A stretch of 64,000 bases of DNA from NCBI RefSeq assembly GCF_033115175.1, contig NC_084847.1, positions 46,982,056-47,046,055 of the forward strand, given 5' to 3'. The DNA comes from Lepus europaeus (taxonomy: Eukaryota > Chordata > Mammalia > Lagomorpha > Leporidae). The notes beneath the pieces are model-generated. The model worked only from the letters and a program-made list of their open reading frames with translations, had not been told where the DNA came from and searched no databases. The position numbers and the translations under genes were made by a program. Below are positions 8,780 through 20,529 of this stretch, in pieces. Numbering within the stretch: the stretch's first letter is position 1; the number at the start of each line of letters is the position of its first letter.

Positions 8780-10565
8780 CACTCTCCAAGGCGTGTTTGT
8801 GCCTCAGTGCCTGGTCTTGTCCATCGTGATGGGCCGTCTACCAGTCGATGGATGTTCAGGCTGCTGCCACTTTTCGGCGGTTAGCAATAAGTCTACTGTA
8901 GACACCCACGTCCACGGTTTTGTGTGAATGTTTTCAGTTCTCTCTGATACATCCTGAGAAGCAGAACTGCTCGTCGTTGGATCACACAGTAGCTCTCTCT
9001 TAACTATTTGAGGAACTGCCAAACCCTTCTCCCAGGCAGCTGCAACCATTTTGCACCCCCAGTAGCAGTGAAAGAGGGTTCCAATTTCTCCACATCCTGC
9101 CCCATTCCTTTTTTTGATTCTAACAAGCGTGATGTGGATGTTACAGTTTTGATTTGCATTTCCCTAAGGATTAAGGACATCAAGCATTTTTTTTTTCAAT
9201 GAGCTTATTGGTCATTTTATCATCTTCTTTGGAAAAAAAATCTATTTTTGCTCATTTAAAAAAATTAGGATAATAGTCTTTTTATTGTTGAGTGATAAGA
9301 ATTCTTTCTATATTTTGGACTCGAGATCTTTTTCAGATAAAGGATTTGTAAGCATTTTCTCTCATTCAGTGGGATGTTTATTCCACTTTCTTGATTGTGT
9401 CCTTTGAAGCACAAACGTGTTTAATTTTGATGAAGTCCAATTATCTATTTTTCCTTTTGATGCCTGTACTTCTGACGTACCTAAGAAATCGTTGGCAAAC
9501 CCCAGGTCATGAGGATTTGTCCCCTCCTATGTTTTCTAAGACTTTTATCATTTTAGCACTTAAGAGTTAGTTCTTTCATCCGTTTTGAGTTCTTTTTTTT
9601 CTATGTGGTATAAGGTAGGGGCCCGAATTTATTCTTTTTCATGTAGTCATCTAGTTGTCCCAGCACCATTTGTTGAAAAGGCTGTTCTTTCCCTATTGAA
9701 GTATCTTGTCACCCTTGTAAAAAATCAATTGACTGGAAATGTGAGGATTTATTTCTGGACTTTCAATGCCACCCACTTGATCTCTGTGTCTCTCTGTATG
9801 CCAGACCGACACTGTCTTGGTTATTAGAGCTTTGTAGTAAGTTTTAGAACTGGGAAGGGATGGGTTTTTCCAACTTATTTCTTCTTTTTCAATATTGTTC
9901 CAACTATCTTGAGTCCCCTGAATTTTCCTTTTTTTATAAAAGATTTATTTATTTGAAAGTCAGAGTTACACAGAGAGAGAAGGAGAGGCAAAGAGAGAGA
10001 GAGAGAGAGAGAGAAAGTCTTCTATCCGCTGGTTCACTCCCAGTTGGCCGCAAAGGCCGGAGCTGGGCCTATCCGAAGCCAGGAGCCAGGAGCTTCTTCC
10101 AGGTCTCCCATGCTGGTGCTGGGGCCCAAGGACTTGGACCATATTCTACGGTGTTCCCAGGCTATAGTAGAGAGCTGGAGTGGAAGTGGAGCAGCCGGGA
10201 CTCGAACTGGTGCCCATGGGAAGCCGGCACTGCTGGCTATGGCTTTACCTGCTATGGCACAGCGCCGGTCACCCCCTGAATTTTCATACAAATTTTAGGA
10301 CCTGTCTTTCCATTTCTGGAACAAAGGCAGTTAGAATCTTTTTGGTAAGTGATTGCCTTGAATCTGAAGATCAATTGGGGAATATCACCATGCTAACAAT
10401 ATCAAGTCGTCTAAACGAGAAACAGGATAACTCTTTTACCCAGAGCTTTAACTTCTTCCAACAATGTTTAGTAGTTTCCAGTGTACAAGTCTTACACTTC
10501 TTTGGTTCAATTTACTCCTAAACATTGTATCCTTTTGGATGCTGTTGTAAAGGCATTGTTTGTTT
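8780..10565 (-). mobile_element. L1M (LINE-1) ORF2 remnant, antisense to plus strand, split by a CSINE
   Basis: On the plus strand it follows the complement of the L1 ORF2 3' half in the right order: a TTTCTCCACATCC stretch near 9088, GATTTGCATTTCCCTAA near 9153, TCTTTTTCAGATAAAGGATT near 9328, CCCAGCACCATTTGTTGAAA near 9659 and ATTAGAGCTTTGTAGTAAG near 9824. It has many stops and gaps and no coding capacity. A CSINE interrupts it at 9928-10272. Confidence 0.85.
9928..10272 (-). repeat. CSINE inserted in L1 remnant
   Basis: A perfect 13-bp duplication CCCCTGAATTTTC flanks it (9915-9927, 10273-10285). It is full length, with a (GA)n stretch at 9996-10012. Confidence 0.95.
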
Positions 10566-10609
10566 GTTTTTTTAATCCCCTTTTCAAAATATTTGCTGCT
10601 AGTAGTGTT

Positions 10610-10641
10610 ACTAAGTAGTGTTGCTAAGTAGTGTTGCTAAG
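10610..10641 (+). repeat. Short tandem repeat, 15-bp unit
   Basis: TAGTGTTACTAAG, TAGTGTTGCTAAG and TAGTGTTGCTAAG in tandem at the edge of the L1 remnant. Confidence 0.75.
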
Positions 10642-10729
10642 ACATCCTTGTGACCACGGACAGCCAAACAGTGGGCTCTGCATGTCTCCCTGGTTGCACA
10701 GGGCCACGGCCAAGGGACAACTGAATACA

Positions 10730-11140
10730 TGACAAACCCATCCACTCCAACTGTGCCTGGGCCTCTCTCATCTTCTCACTCACCTCATGTGACTCTGTCT
10801 GCCATCTTTCCTTTTCAACCGCTTAGCCTGGGCTCCTGGGCTCTCACGGCCCTCAGACAACCCCGCCTCCCATTCTGTCCAGAGGTCATCTCCCCCCGCC
10901 CTACCTCACCGCCTCTCTTCTCTCACCCTTCCTCCCTCCCTTCAGCCTATGAGCCCCTTCCCACTGAACGTGGCCTTAGCTGCTGTCTTACTCTTTTCTT
11001 TCATTTCTTTAACTTTCTCTTTCACGTCTTCACTCAAGCTACAGACGTAACCAGATCTTCATGCCCAGAAAAATCGTCCCTCATCACAGCTCTACTTCCC
11101 TCCTAATTTTGCCCTTTGGCTTGTCTCCCTCATTGTAATG
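10730..11140. other. CT-rich intronic stretch, possibly diverged L2
   Basis: Strongly pyrimidine-biased, resembling the less conserved upstream part of the L2 remnant that follows. The assignment is weak. Confidence 0.3.
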
Positions 11141-11146
11141 TCTTCA

Positions 11147-11453
11147 AAGGTTTATTTTATTTATTTGAAAGGCATAGTGAAAGACACAGAATCTTCCATC
11201 TGCTGGTTCACTTCCCAAGTTGCTGCAATGGCTAAGGGCTGGGCCAGGACAAAGCCAGGAGCCTGGAACTCTTTCTTGGTCTCCCGCATGAGCGGCAGGA
11301 CCCGAGCACTTGGGCCACCTTTCTCTGCTTTCCCAGGAGCATCAGGAAGGAGTTGGATAAGAAGTGGAGTAACTGGGATTCGAACCGGCACTCTGATATG
11401 GAATGCTGGTGTCGCAATAGCAGCTTAACCTGCTGCACCACAACATTGGCCCT
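11147..11453 (-). repeat. CSINE
   Basis: GGTTTATTTTATTTATTTG tail-side start and a CACCACAACATTGGCCC head. Confidence 0.88.
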
Positions 11454-12137
11454 AGATTTCCTCTCTCTTATTCCTAAAGGCCTTGCAATTTGTCTTCTGT
11501 CAATCACCATTAGTTCACTGAAATTGCTTTCTTGAATGTACCCGTTAATTACACCAGTTGCTTTTTCTTCTACTCTCTATTGTGTGCTGACTGTGAGACC
11601 GACACAGTGCGGTGGTGTGGGTGTTGCAATCTCTCCTCTGCATGGACCCTGTCGGCCAGCTTTGCCTTCTCAGGGATTTTAATGGTACCTATAGAATAAT
11701 TTGGATACTTGTGCCAGATGTCCGTCTCTAAACCATATTCCAAATGTGTATATCCAACTCCGTATCTGACATACCACTTGGATGTCTGATAAGCCTTCTG
11801 CGATTACATGATCAAAAACTCAACTCATCCTCTGTGTACCCACCATGCCACATACACTGTTCCAGTATGAGTTCCAGCCTGGTGATGGTAGCTCCCCCTT
11901 CCCAGTTGCTTGGGCCAAACACTTTGGCTTTCCTCGTCCCTTGCCTACCTCTCTGACCACCATATTAAGCCCATCAGCAAACTATACCCAGACTGCCTCT
12001 CCATTCCTATTTCCCTGTTCCACTCCACCTTCACCTCTTGACCACACTACTGCCATGGCCTTCAGACTCATCCCCCAACTCCTCTGTTGTACCCCACTCA
12101 CACACAGAGTGACTCCTTTTAAAAGTGACTTTAGGGA

Positions 12138-12417
12138 GCCGGCACTGTGGCTCATTTGGTTAATCCTCCACCTGCGGCGCCAGCATCCCATATGGGAGCC
12201 GGGTTCTAGCCCCGGTTGCTCCTCTTCCATTCCAGCTCTCTGCTGTGGCCCGGGAAGGCAGTGGAGGATGGCCCAAGTGCTTGGGCCCTGCACCCGCATG
12301 GGAGACCAGGAGGAAGCACTGGCTGTAGCGGCCATTTGGGGGGTGAACCAATGGAAGGAAGACCTTTCTCTCTGTCTCTCTCTCACTGTCTAACTCTATC
12401 TGTCAAATAAATAAAAA
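12138..12417 (+). repeat. CSINE inserted in L2, first of a tandem pair
   Basis: A perfect 15-bp duplication AAGTGACTTTAGGGA flanks it (12123-12137, 12418-12432). Its body has an internal deletion after GGGAGACCAGGAGGAAG. Confidence 0.95.
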
Positions 12418-12432
12418 AAGTGACTTTAGGGA

Positions 12433-12763
12433 TCGGCGCTGTGGCACAACGGGTTAAAGCCCCAGTCTGCAGTGGCCGGCGTCTCATATGTGCACTGGTT
12501 CGAGTCCCAGCTGCTCCTCTTCTGATCCAGCTCTCTGCTGTGGCCTGGGAAAGCAGTGGAAGACGGCCTAGGTCCTTGGGCCCCTGCACCTGCGTGGGAG
12601 ACCTGGAAGAAGCTCCTGGCTCCTGGCTTCAGATCAGCTCAGCTCTGGTCATTGTGGTCATTTGGCGAGTGAACCAGTGGAATGGAAGACCTCTCTCTCT
12701 CTCTCTTGCTCTACCTCTCTCTGTAACTCTTTCAAGTAAATAAAATAAGTCTTTTTTAAAAAA
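12433..12763 (+). repeat. CSINE, second of a tandem pair
   Basis: The head starts directly after the duplication of the first element (TCGGCGCTGTGGCACAACGG). It ends AAGTAAATAAAATAAGTC; ACTGATTTTA after it may be its own diverged duplication. Confidence 0.93.
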
Positions 12764-13008
12764 CTGATTTTATATAAAATTATGTTACTTTAAATTGGAG
12801 ACAGTGCATGCCATTACCTAGCTTAAAGTCCTCCGAGTGTTTCCCAGCCCAAAATCAAAATGCAAAAGCCATTACAATGCACTTCAAGACCCAGCACAGT
12901 CTAATGAGAGCTCTCTGAGTTCATCTCCTACCATCTGCCCCTTGCTGCCTCTCCACCAGCCACACTGGCCTCCTTGTTGATCTCTGAATAGACCGCACCA
13001 GCGATACT

Positions 13009-13319
13009 TTATATATTTGAGAAACAAAGTTATGAGACAGGGTTGGAGACAGAGAGGGGTTTTCCATCAGCTGGTTCACTCCCCAAATGGCTGCAACAGC
13101 TGGAGCTGGGCTGATCTGAAGCTAGAAGCCAGGAGCTTCTTCTGGGTCTCCCATGTGGGTGCAGGGGCCCAAGGACCTGAGCCATCTTCCACTGCCTTCC
13201 CAGGCCATTAACAGGGAGTTGCATCAGAAGTGGAGCAGCCGGGATTCGAACCTGTGCCCATAATGGGATGCTGACCCTGCAGGTCACAGCTTCACCCACT
13301 ACCCCACAGTGCTGGCCCC
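13009..13319 (-). repeat. CSINE, old
   Basis: TATATATTTGAGAAACAAAG tail side and an ACCCCACAGTGCTGGCCCC head. Confidence 0.88.
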
Positions 13320-13516
13320 TGCCTAGTAATTTAAGAACAAATTCTTTACCCCACCTCTCACTCTATGGATCAATTTACCTTTCAAGGCTTAAGCCTTGGT
13401 TTCCCGGCTTGGTATGACAGGTGACTTGAGGTTTCTCAAAAAGACAAAAGCCCACCTTGTCTTCCCTCACCTCCCCCCTTGCCACATCCCCATTTGGCTC
13501 CTTAAAGACCCCACCC
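13320..13516. other. Intronic spacer
   Basis: No feature recognised. Confidence 0.3.
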
Positions 13517-13518
13517 AG

Positions 13519-13748
13519 GGGCCTGCATTGTGGCTTAGTTTGTTGAACCACCCCTTATGATTGCAGCATCCCCTACCGGAGCACTGGTTCAAGTCCCGGC
13601 TGCTCCACTTCTGATCCAGCTCCCTGCTAATGTGTCTGAAAAAGCAGCAGAAGATGGCCCAAATACTTGGGCCCTGTTATCCAGATGGAGTTCCTGGCTC
13701 CAGCCCTGACCATTGCAGCCATTTGGGGAGTGAACCAGTGCACTGAAG

Positions 13749-13781
<33 letters not shown>

Positions 13782-13869
13782 GGTGGGTGGGTGTGCGTGT
13801 GTGTCTCCATGTTTCTATGTCATTCTGCCTTTCAAATAAATACAACAAATCAATCTTAACAGAACATTT
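13519..13869 (+). repeat. CSINE with CT/GT microsatellite
   Basis: Imperfect duplication AAAGACCCCACCCAG / AAAGTCCTCACCCAG (13504-13518, 13870-13884). An internal (CT)n(GT)n(GGGT)n stretch covers 13750-13805. Confidence 0.9.
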
Positions 13870-13998
13870 TAAAGTCCTCACCCAGATGCGATCTATTGCA
13901 ACTCACACAATTTTGTGCTTTATGAATGTGTCTCTTTTGGCTACTGTTGCTGCGGTTTTAGGACGGCAGTGCCTCATTTGTGTTATAAGGCATGGGAA

Positions 13999-14331
13999 TC
14001 GGCCGGCGCCGCGGCTCAATAGGCTAATCCTCCGCCTTGCGGCGCCAGCACACCGGGTTCTAGTTCCTGTCGGGGCACCGATCCTGTCCCGGTTGCCCCT
14101 CTTCCAGGCCAGCTCTCTGCTGTGGCCCGGGAGTGCAGTGGAGGATGGCCCAAGTCCTTGGGTCCTGCACCCTATGGGAGACCAGGAGAAGCACCTGGCT
14201 CCTGCCATCGGATCAGCGCGGTGCGCCGGCCGCAGCGGCCATTGGAGGGTGAACCAACGGCAAAGGAAGACCTTTCTCTCTCTCTCTCTCTACTGTCCAC
14301 TCTGCCTGTCAAAAAAAAAAAAAAAAAAAGA
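13999..14331 (+). repeat. Young poly-A CSINE, full length
   Basis: A perfect 14-bp duplication ATAAGGCATGGGAA flanks it (13985-13998, 14332-14345). The head GGCCGGCGCCGCGGCTCAAT and CpG-containing core are nearly undecayed. Confidence 0.96.
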
Positions 14332-14345
14332 ATAAGGCATGGGAA

Positions 14346-14439
14346 CCAAGAATAGTATCTTATATAAAGCACAGTCTCATAGACACCTTTTGAGCCGGAT
14401 GGAATTATTCTAGGTTTGGCCACTGGGCCCAAGAGGAGA
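14346..14439. other. Intronic spacer
   Basis: No feature recognised. Confidence 0.3.
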
Positions 14440-14800
14440 AATGAAACTCATTATCTACAGCCCTGATGCACTAGGAAAAAAAAATCCCTGAGTTCAAATT
14501 CAATTAATTTTCATTTAGAAGGGAAAAAACTGTTCTGTTTGAAATGATCTAAGAGACGCATACAACTATTAACTCACACTCAACAGCCTTGAGAAACAAC
14601 TAAACTATGCAGGTTTTGGCCAGATAAACAAAACCAGACGAATGGTCGTGGAATGACTTGGGTGCACAGCAAAATCCATTGCACTGTCAATAAAAGCATG
14701 GCTTGCAATCGCTTTCCTATAGAGGGTCTTTGTCATCACGTGGGGGTGGATTTATTTGTCTTTTGTTTGGCTGACGCCCACAAGCTTGGTTGCTGATGGC
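14440..14800. promoter_or_regulatory. Candidate intronic regulatory block
   Basis: Repeat-free, with TTCAATTAATTTTCATTTAG, a CACGTG-containing ATCACGTGGG at about 14737, GCCAGATAAACA (forkhead-like core) and CTTTGTC. Composition suggests a conserved element; this was not tested. Confidence 0.28.
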
Positions 14801-15304
14801 TGCACGTGCCCCTGTGTGTTCTTCAAACCAAACAGGACTTGATACTTCTCTGTTCCGGGTGGCTGGGAAGATGGGCCAGGTAAAGAGAGGAGGCAGCCCA
14901 GCGTTGGAGGTCTCTAGGTTGTCCTGAGAGCTAAGACTGGATCCGAGGTCAGGGACACAGGGCCAGGAAAATGATGTGTCTCCACCGGCATTGGCATCCG
15001 TAGAGAAGTCTGCCTTTGGGGAGTTTCAAGACCAGATTCCCAGCTTGAGACAGAAAAGACAAATTGTCTTAAAATGGACAGGTGGTGGCTACCAGGGAGC
15101 TAGAGGTAGAGAAAGGGGCGTGAGGAAGCTTCCGAGGGTGGAAACATTGTCTCCATCAGGGAGGTAGTTTAATAGGCATGTGGACACCTGTCAGACTCAT
15201 AGGATCGTACACTTTAAAGGGACTCGGTTTACTCTCCTCACCTCATATCGCCATAAAGCGCGTTTAAAAGTATGTCTGGCAAGGGTGGAGGGGGAGGAAG
15301 GAAT
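14801..15304. other. Intronic single-copy sequence
   Basis: No repeat or coding region recognised. Confidence 0.35.
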
Positions 15305-15305
15305 G

Positions 15306-15569
15306 GACATTTGGCCTAGTAGTTACGATGCACACTGGGACCCCTGTAACTCATATCAGAGGGCCTGAGTTCAGGTCCTGGTTCCACTCCAGCTACCTGC
15401 AGATATGCATGCTGGGAGGCAGCTGGCGATGGCTCAGGTGCTTGGGTCAAGTTCAAGGTGCCATCAGCCGGAAGGTGGAGTCAGAGGGAGAGCCGGGACT
15501 CGAGCCAAGGCACCCAGATATTGCAGGTGGGTGACCAAAGTAGCATCTTGACCACTACATCAAATGCCC
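15306..15569. repeat. Fold-back CSINE (two heads in inverted orientation)
   Basis: The left end reads CATTTGGCCTAGTAGTTACG and the right end is its diverged reverse complement (GCATCTTGACCACTACATCA). Forward CSINE core continues to about 15445 and reverse-oriented core (GCCGGGACTCGAGCC) follows. No tail is present on either side. Confidence 0.75.
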
Positions 15570-15572
15570 TAC

Positions 15573-16279
15573 TCTAAACCAGTCTTTTGAGTCCATTGTA
15601 CATGTACTTTTCCCCTTTGTGTGTTTTCTGCAGAATGGGCAAGTTCCTGGAAGTTGAGATGGTCCCAGGGGCCTTCCTTCTCAATCTTTCCTCTTCTACT
15701 GTATGACTCATCAGGCCGGGTGCAGTATCTTTTCCAGAAAATGCACGTTCTCCTGGGGATGCATGCAGAGATGGGAGCTGTATCACAAAACATTGGGCTG
15801 ATTTTTCTCCAGGACAGTTCCAGGAATAGATGGAGCCGGGACAGTGACAATGTGTGTGTGTCTGTGTGTGTGTTTACAGTGTGGGGGTGCCGGATGGCAG
15901 GATCTGACCCACACCAGCCTTGCGGAGGGAGCTGGGGGTCTCCTGGTGTGGGGAGCAGCATGGTGAGGGCTGGGAGGGCTGAGTGGCAGCAGGACAGCAC
16001 TCAGACTTCCCAGGGACCAGGAGGCACGGAGCTCACCCCAACCGCTCAGCTGGTGAGGGGAGCAAGACTCCATTTCTGAGTAAGACAGGTGACGGACAAC
16101 TGCACTTCTTCCTTGTTTCTGGATGTGACGCGGGAAGATAGGGTTGTATTCCGGCCCAGCATGGAAGTGCTGGTGACACCTGGCTCCTTCTTAGCATAAT
16201 CAGAGTGACATCCGTACCGCAGCTCAGTGGCCCCTATGTTCTTCATCTGCCATCAGCTATGGTATCGCTGGCCACGTGC
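15573..16279. other. Intronic single-copy sequence with short TG repeat
   Basis: A (TG)n tract occupies 15851-15872. Nothing else recognised. Confidence 0.35.
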
Positions 16280-16284
16280 TGTGT

Positions 16285-16492
16285 GACCAAAGAGGCAGAA
16301 CACACAGGCTAAGGACCTGGATGCTGGGGGGCCCGCTTAAGAAATCCCAGCTCTTCCAATCGGTAATTCAGTGACTCTGGGTCACTGACTTTAGCCCTAA
16401 GGGAGTTTATTTTCTCAGCTTGAAAATGGAGGTAATCACAGAATCCCCTCATAGGGCAGGAGTGCAGATTAAATGAGCTGGTGAGAAAGGTC
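16285..16492 (+). repeat. MIR element
   Basis: Ordered MIR phrases: GACTCTGGGTCACTGAC, TTTTCTCAGCTTGAAAATGG and GTGCAGATTAAATGAGCTGG. Confidence 0.7.
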
Positions 16493-18215
16493 TGTGTACC
16501 TATTCGTTGCTATCCTTTTCCTTGCTTTCATCTACCGCTGGCTGGCTGAGGTCTTTAGCGCAGATTCCAATATGGCCTCCCACCGCCACCATTTCCTGTT
16601 CCTTTCTAGCTCTCAGGCTCTCTGGGCTTCCTGCTCTTTGCTGGAGCCGCTTGTCCAAGGGCTGATGACTCACATGCTTCAGCTGTCTGGCTGGGCAGCC
16701 GGGTGTCCCCAGGCAGCTCCCCTCTCCCTAGGCTCTCTTGGCTTGGGTCTTTGGCTATTTGTATGTGACCTGTCCCCCCATCATCTCCCCTGCTTAGCTC
16801 CTGTTAAGTCTTCTCCCACTCCTGTTCTGTTTCCATGGTTTGGTCCAGATCCTATGTGCCGGATTTGTGGAAAGACTGAGCCTGGGATTGTGCTGACGGT
16901 ATCTTGAGTTTGCAGTCTCAAAGCAACCCCTGTGCCCTGCTCACACCTCTGGGCCTTAGTCCACATAGCCTCAAATCTTGGACTCACTGCCCCTTCACAG
17001 CTTATGGGGGTGGGAGGTAGGAGAGAGCTCAGCTCCAGGCTCGTTCACTAACTCACCCCAGGCTCCTTGACTTCCAATGGGGCTACAGCCCAGGACATCC
17101 GTCATAAAATGAAAACACACTGAAAACGCTTAACACAGCAGACATCAAAGCTTAGCCTAGGCTACCTTAAACGCGCATCAGTCAACACAAAGCCCACCCA
17201 ACACAAAGCCGATTTCACAACAGGATGCTGAATGTCTCCTGCAATGACCGTGAAGTGCAGAAAGGGGACGCACTTGCTCCACTGTAAAGCTGAACAGTCT
17301 GAACACGGGTAAGTCAGGAGCTAAATGTCCAAAAAACCAGCCGTGCTCAGCCTCACCCACGCTGGTTTTCAGAGCCAGAGTTGGCCCCGGCGATCTTCAT
17401 GTGTGTGACTTATCCATGTGTGTAGATGCTCTGAAAATGGAACCAACTCCTGGGGTTCGAGTCCAGGCCACCCCACGTCACTGAGCATCCACAACACTCC
17501 AGACCTTGTTCTGGGCTATTCATTTGCATAACATGATTGCCATTTACATTAACCAATGATGATAACCCTGCAATCGTCAGGGCACTCCCCTTCCTCCTCT
17601 TTGTGCTGAAGGAACCCTATTTTTTTTTCCGCCTGACTTCACAAGCCAAGCTCCCACCACTGGCACAGGGGCTTTTCCCTGGTTGGGGTGTAGAGCTCCC
17701 CACCCAGACTGGCTCCATTCACGCTGCACATGTCCTGGAGCCGGGTGCAAGGCAGTGTCTACCCTGGGCTCCCCCGACGGCCACAACACAGCAAGCGATA
17801 AAGCACTTGTATGTGTCTGTGCAGAGTTCATATCTGTACACACCACTCTCTGCACCGCCCCCTTTCTCAACCATGGGGAGTATTTCCTGGAAGAAACCTC
17901 TCGTCCTGGAATCTGGAGCCTTCGGCATTATAAGCTCTGCTAAAACGAGCTGGGAAATGGTAATTTTTGGAAGGGTAAACCTGGCCTGACAGATCAATCC
18001 ACTTCCACATGTTTGTGTCAGGAAAAAAAATAGTCTAAATTTCTGCTCCAATATCCCAAAATGGGACCCAAAGGAAATATAGGGTTTGGTATGGTTTTGT
18101 TCAAATTAAGATGACAGAGCAAATACTTTCTGAACATTAGTCCACAGTGTTGGTGAGATGTCCCACTTATGTTTTGGAAACACAACCTGTTCCTTTCTGT
18201 TCCATCTTTTCTTCA
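16493..18215. other. Intronic single-copy sequence, repeat-poor
   Basis: About 1.7 kb with no CSINE, unusual for this window. The part at 17515-17570 contains an octamer-like ATTTGCATAACATG, and 17940-18030 is AT-rich with CTGACAGATCAATCC. No coding region is supported. Confidence 0.35.
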
Positions 18216-18219
18216 TCAT

Positions 18220-18300
18220 CTTTTTTTTTATCATTAATTAATTTTTTTATTTATTTGGAATACAGAGAGAGAGAGACAGACAGACAGGCAGAGGTCTCCT
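18220..18300 (-). repeat. CSINE tail fragment
   Basis: TTTTTTTATTTATTTGGAAT followed by (GA)n(CAGA)n, then unrelated sequence. Confidence 0.65.
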
Positions 18301-18756
18301 ACCCTCTGAAGAGCCCTGGGCAGGTGTCTTGTAGGCTGTTCTCCTCTTGGGGTTTATCTGATGGCTTTCCATAGTTAGACTTGAGACAGTTACACGTTTT
18401 TAGCAAGAAAACCCAGAGGGGTGCCCTTCTTGGTGCATCCTACCAGGGGCAGGTTTGGGGACTGCTGATGTGACTCTTGGTCATTTGATCACTTGGTTAA
18501 GGTGATGTTTTCTGAGTTCCTTGACTGTCAAGTTGTTCTCTCTCCCCTCCCCCGGAAACTATGCAATGATCTTGTGTTTCTTCATATTTTCATCCACTAA
18601 TTCCAGCATGCACGGACAGCTCTGGGTTGCAGCAGTAATAACTGTGGTGGTTGTCCAATGGCGTTCTTCCATTTCCCAAACTCCTTTGTAGTCATGTATC
18701 ATGTCTGTAAGATCTTAGAATCCAACACCTGGCCTTTGAAAACTTGACTTTATCAT
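18301..18756. other. Intronic spacer
   Basis: No feature recognised. Confidence 0.3.
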
Positions 18757-19088
18757 TTTTAAAGAGTTGATTATTTATTTGAAAGGCAGTCTTACACACA
18801 CACACACACACACACAGAGTGCTCTTCTGTCTGCTGGTTCACTCCCCAAAAGGCTGCAATGGCAAAGGCTGGGCCAAGCCAAAATCAGGAGCCCAGAGTG
18901 AGCTCCATCCAGGTCTCCCACATAGGGGACAGAGTCCCAAGTACTTGGGCCATCTTCCACTGCCTTCCCAAGCACATTAGCAGGAAGCTGAATCAGAAGC
19001 AGAGCAGCCCGACCTCAAACCGGCATTCAGATACAGGATGCCAGTGTCACAAGCACCAGTTTAACCAGCTGTCTCACAATGCAGGCCC
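18757..19088 (-). repeat. CSINE with CA repeat
   Basis: A (CA)n at 18795-18815 replaces the usual GA stretch. The head ends CAATGCAGGCCCT. Confidence 0.88.
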
Positions 19089-20204
19089 TGACCTTGCCAT
19101 GTCTATGAACTTGGGACTACAAACCATTCATTTGATCTTGACAAGCCTCGTCTTCCTTATACAGAGATATAACAAGTGCCTCCTGGGCATGTTACAATAT
19201 TTATGCAAAGCCATACATTGAAAGGACCTGGAATCACTGCTGGCTTCTAATGGTTCAATTCTAGGTGGTGACTTTCCACTCCTGTTCCTCCCAAAAGGAC
19301 TTCTTACAAAGAGGGACTTTTTAGTGACACTTACCGAGGCTTGAGGTTGGCATAGGGTGTGAGCTGGAATGCCTGCTGGGTGTGAGACACAGACAGTAAA
19401 CACCTCCTGACCCCACCATGGAAGAGTCCGCTTTGGTGTAGATGTGGGCGAAGGGCCCTTTCCTGATTTCTGGTGTCCTTAGAAGGCAGGGAACAAAGAC
19501 CTCACGACCCACGCCTGGCTCTGGCCAGCTCCGGGCTCACCTCAGCCATGTGTTAGAAGCCTTATCTCTAACAGAGCATGCTACGACGAGCGGTCTGGGG
19601 TGGGCCTTGGGCTCACCATGTGTCCGCCAAGTTTAAATCTTTCCTGTTCCTGACCAAACCCAAACTGAGTGCTGTAGGCACGACCCTAGCCTTGGGGGAG
19701 CCGTATTACGCCCATGGAATTGGTAGAAGTCCCTTGGAAACAGGGTCCATCCCTGAAAACACTGAGTCACTGATGTCACAGGATGGAAGACATGAGAGAC
19801 CACCAGTGCAGCACTATGCGCCCCCATCAAGGGAGCTGGCATTGGCACCGCCATGTCAGAGTGACCTGGAGAAGGCCTTGAATCTCCCAGTAACTAATAA
19901 GAGAATGGACAGGGCCATCCTTCCCAATGAGGGTGGAGTCCCATCAAGTTCTCCAGCACACGGCACTTGGCATAGCCCCGAGTTCCTGAGCCAGGCAGGT
20001 TGTAGAGGACAATCTAGAACATTCCATTGCTAACAGTTGGTCTTGCTCAGTCCTCCTCTGATGGAAACCCAGACCCCTGAGGTCCTGAATTCTATACCAT
20101 GGGGCTCACTCACACCAGCCCTAACCTTTGCAAAATTCACCCTCATTTGTGATTGGCCACATTCTCAGACCCTGTTCATCTCCAGTAAGCAACATCTTTG
20201 AAAC
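19089..20204. other. Intronic single-copy sequence
   Basis: About 1.1 kb without recognised repeat. Short open frames on both strands lack codon or family support. Confidence 0.35.
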
Positions 20205-20214
20205 TGATCATTCA

Positions 20215-20494
20215 GGGGTCATTGTCATGGTGTAGTGGGTCAAGTTGATGCCTGCAGTGCTGGCATCCCATATGGGCACTGGTTGTGTCTCGGCTGCTCC
20301 ACTTCTGATCCAGCTCCCTGCTAATGGCCTGAGAAAAGCAGTGGAGGAGGGTCCAAGTGCTTGGCCCCTGCTACTCACATGGGAGATCTGGAAGAAGCTC
20401 CTGGCTCAGCCCTGGTCATTGCGGCCATGTGTGGAGTGAACCATCAGTTGGAAGACCTCTCTCACTCTAACTTTAAAATAAATAAATCTTTAAC

Positions 20495-20529
<35 letters not shown>
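20215..20529 (+). repeat. CSINE with (AAAAG)n tail
   Basis: A perfect 10-bp duplication TGATCATTCA flanks it (20205-20214, 20530-20539). The tail has expanded into a GAAAA microsatellite. Confidence 0.93.

Larger units (their letters stand above)
11730..12995 (+). mobile_element. L2 (LINE-2) reverse-transcriptase remnant, split by two CSINEs
   Basis: The plus strand follows the ancient L2 ORF2 3' part: CTTGGATGTCTGATAAGC, then CAGTTGCTTGGGCCAAAC, CCCATCAGCAAACTATAC and CAGAGTGACTCCTTTTAAAA. After the CSINEs it continues with CAAAAGCCATTACAATGC, TTCATCTCCTACCATCTG and CAGCCACACTGGCCTCCTTG. Frames are broken. The order and spacing make this more secure than any single match. Confidence 0.75.

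Noticed and set aside
11138-13859. CRISPR-like regular repetition of ~330-bp units
   Set aside because: The repeated units are dispersed CSINEs in mixed orientation with their own target duplications; this is a mammalian genome.
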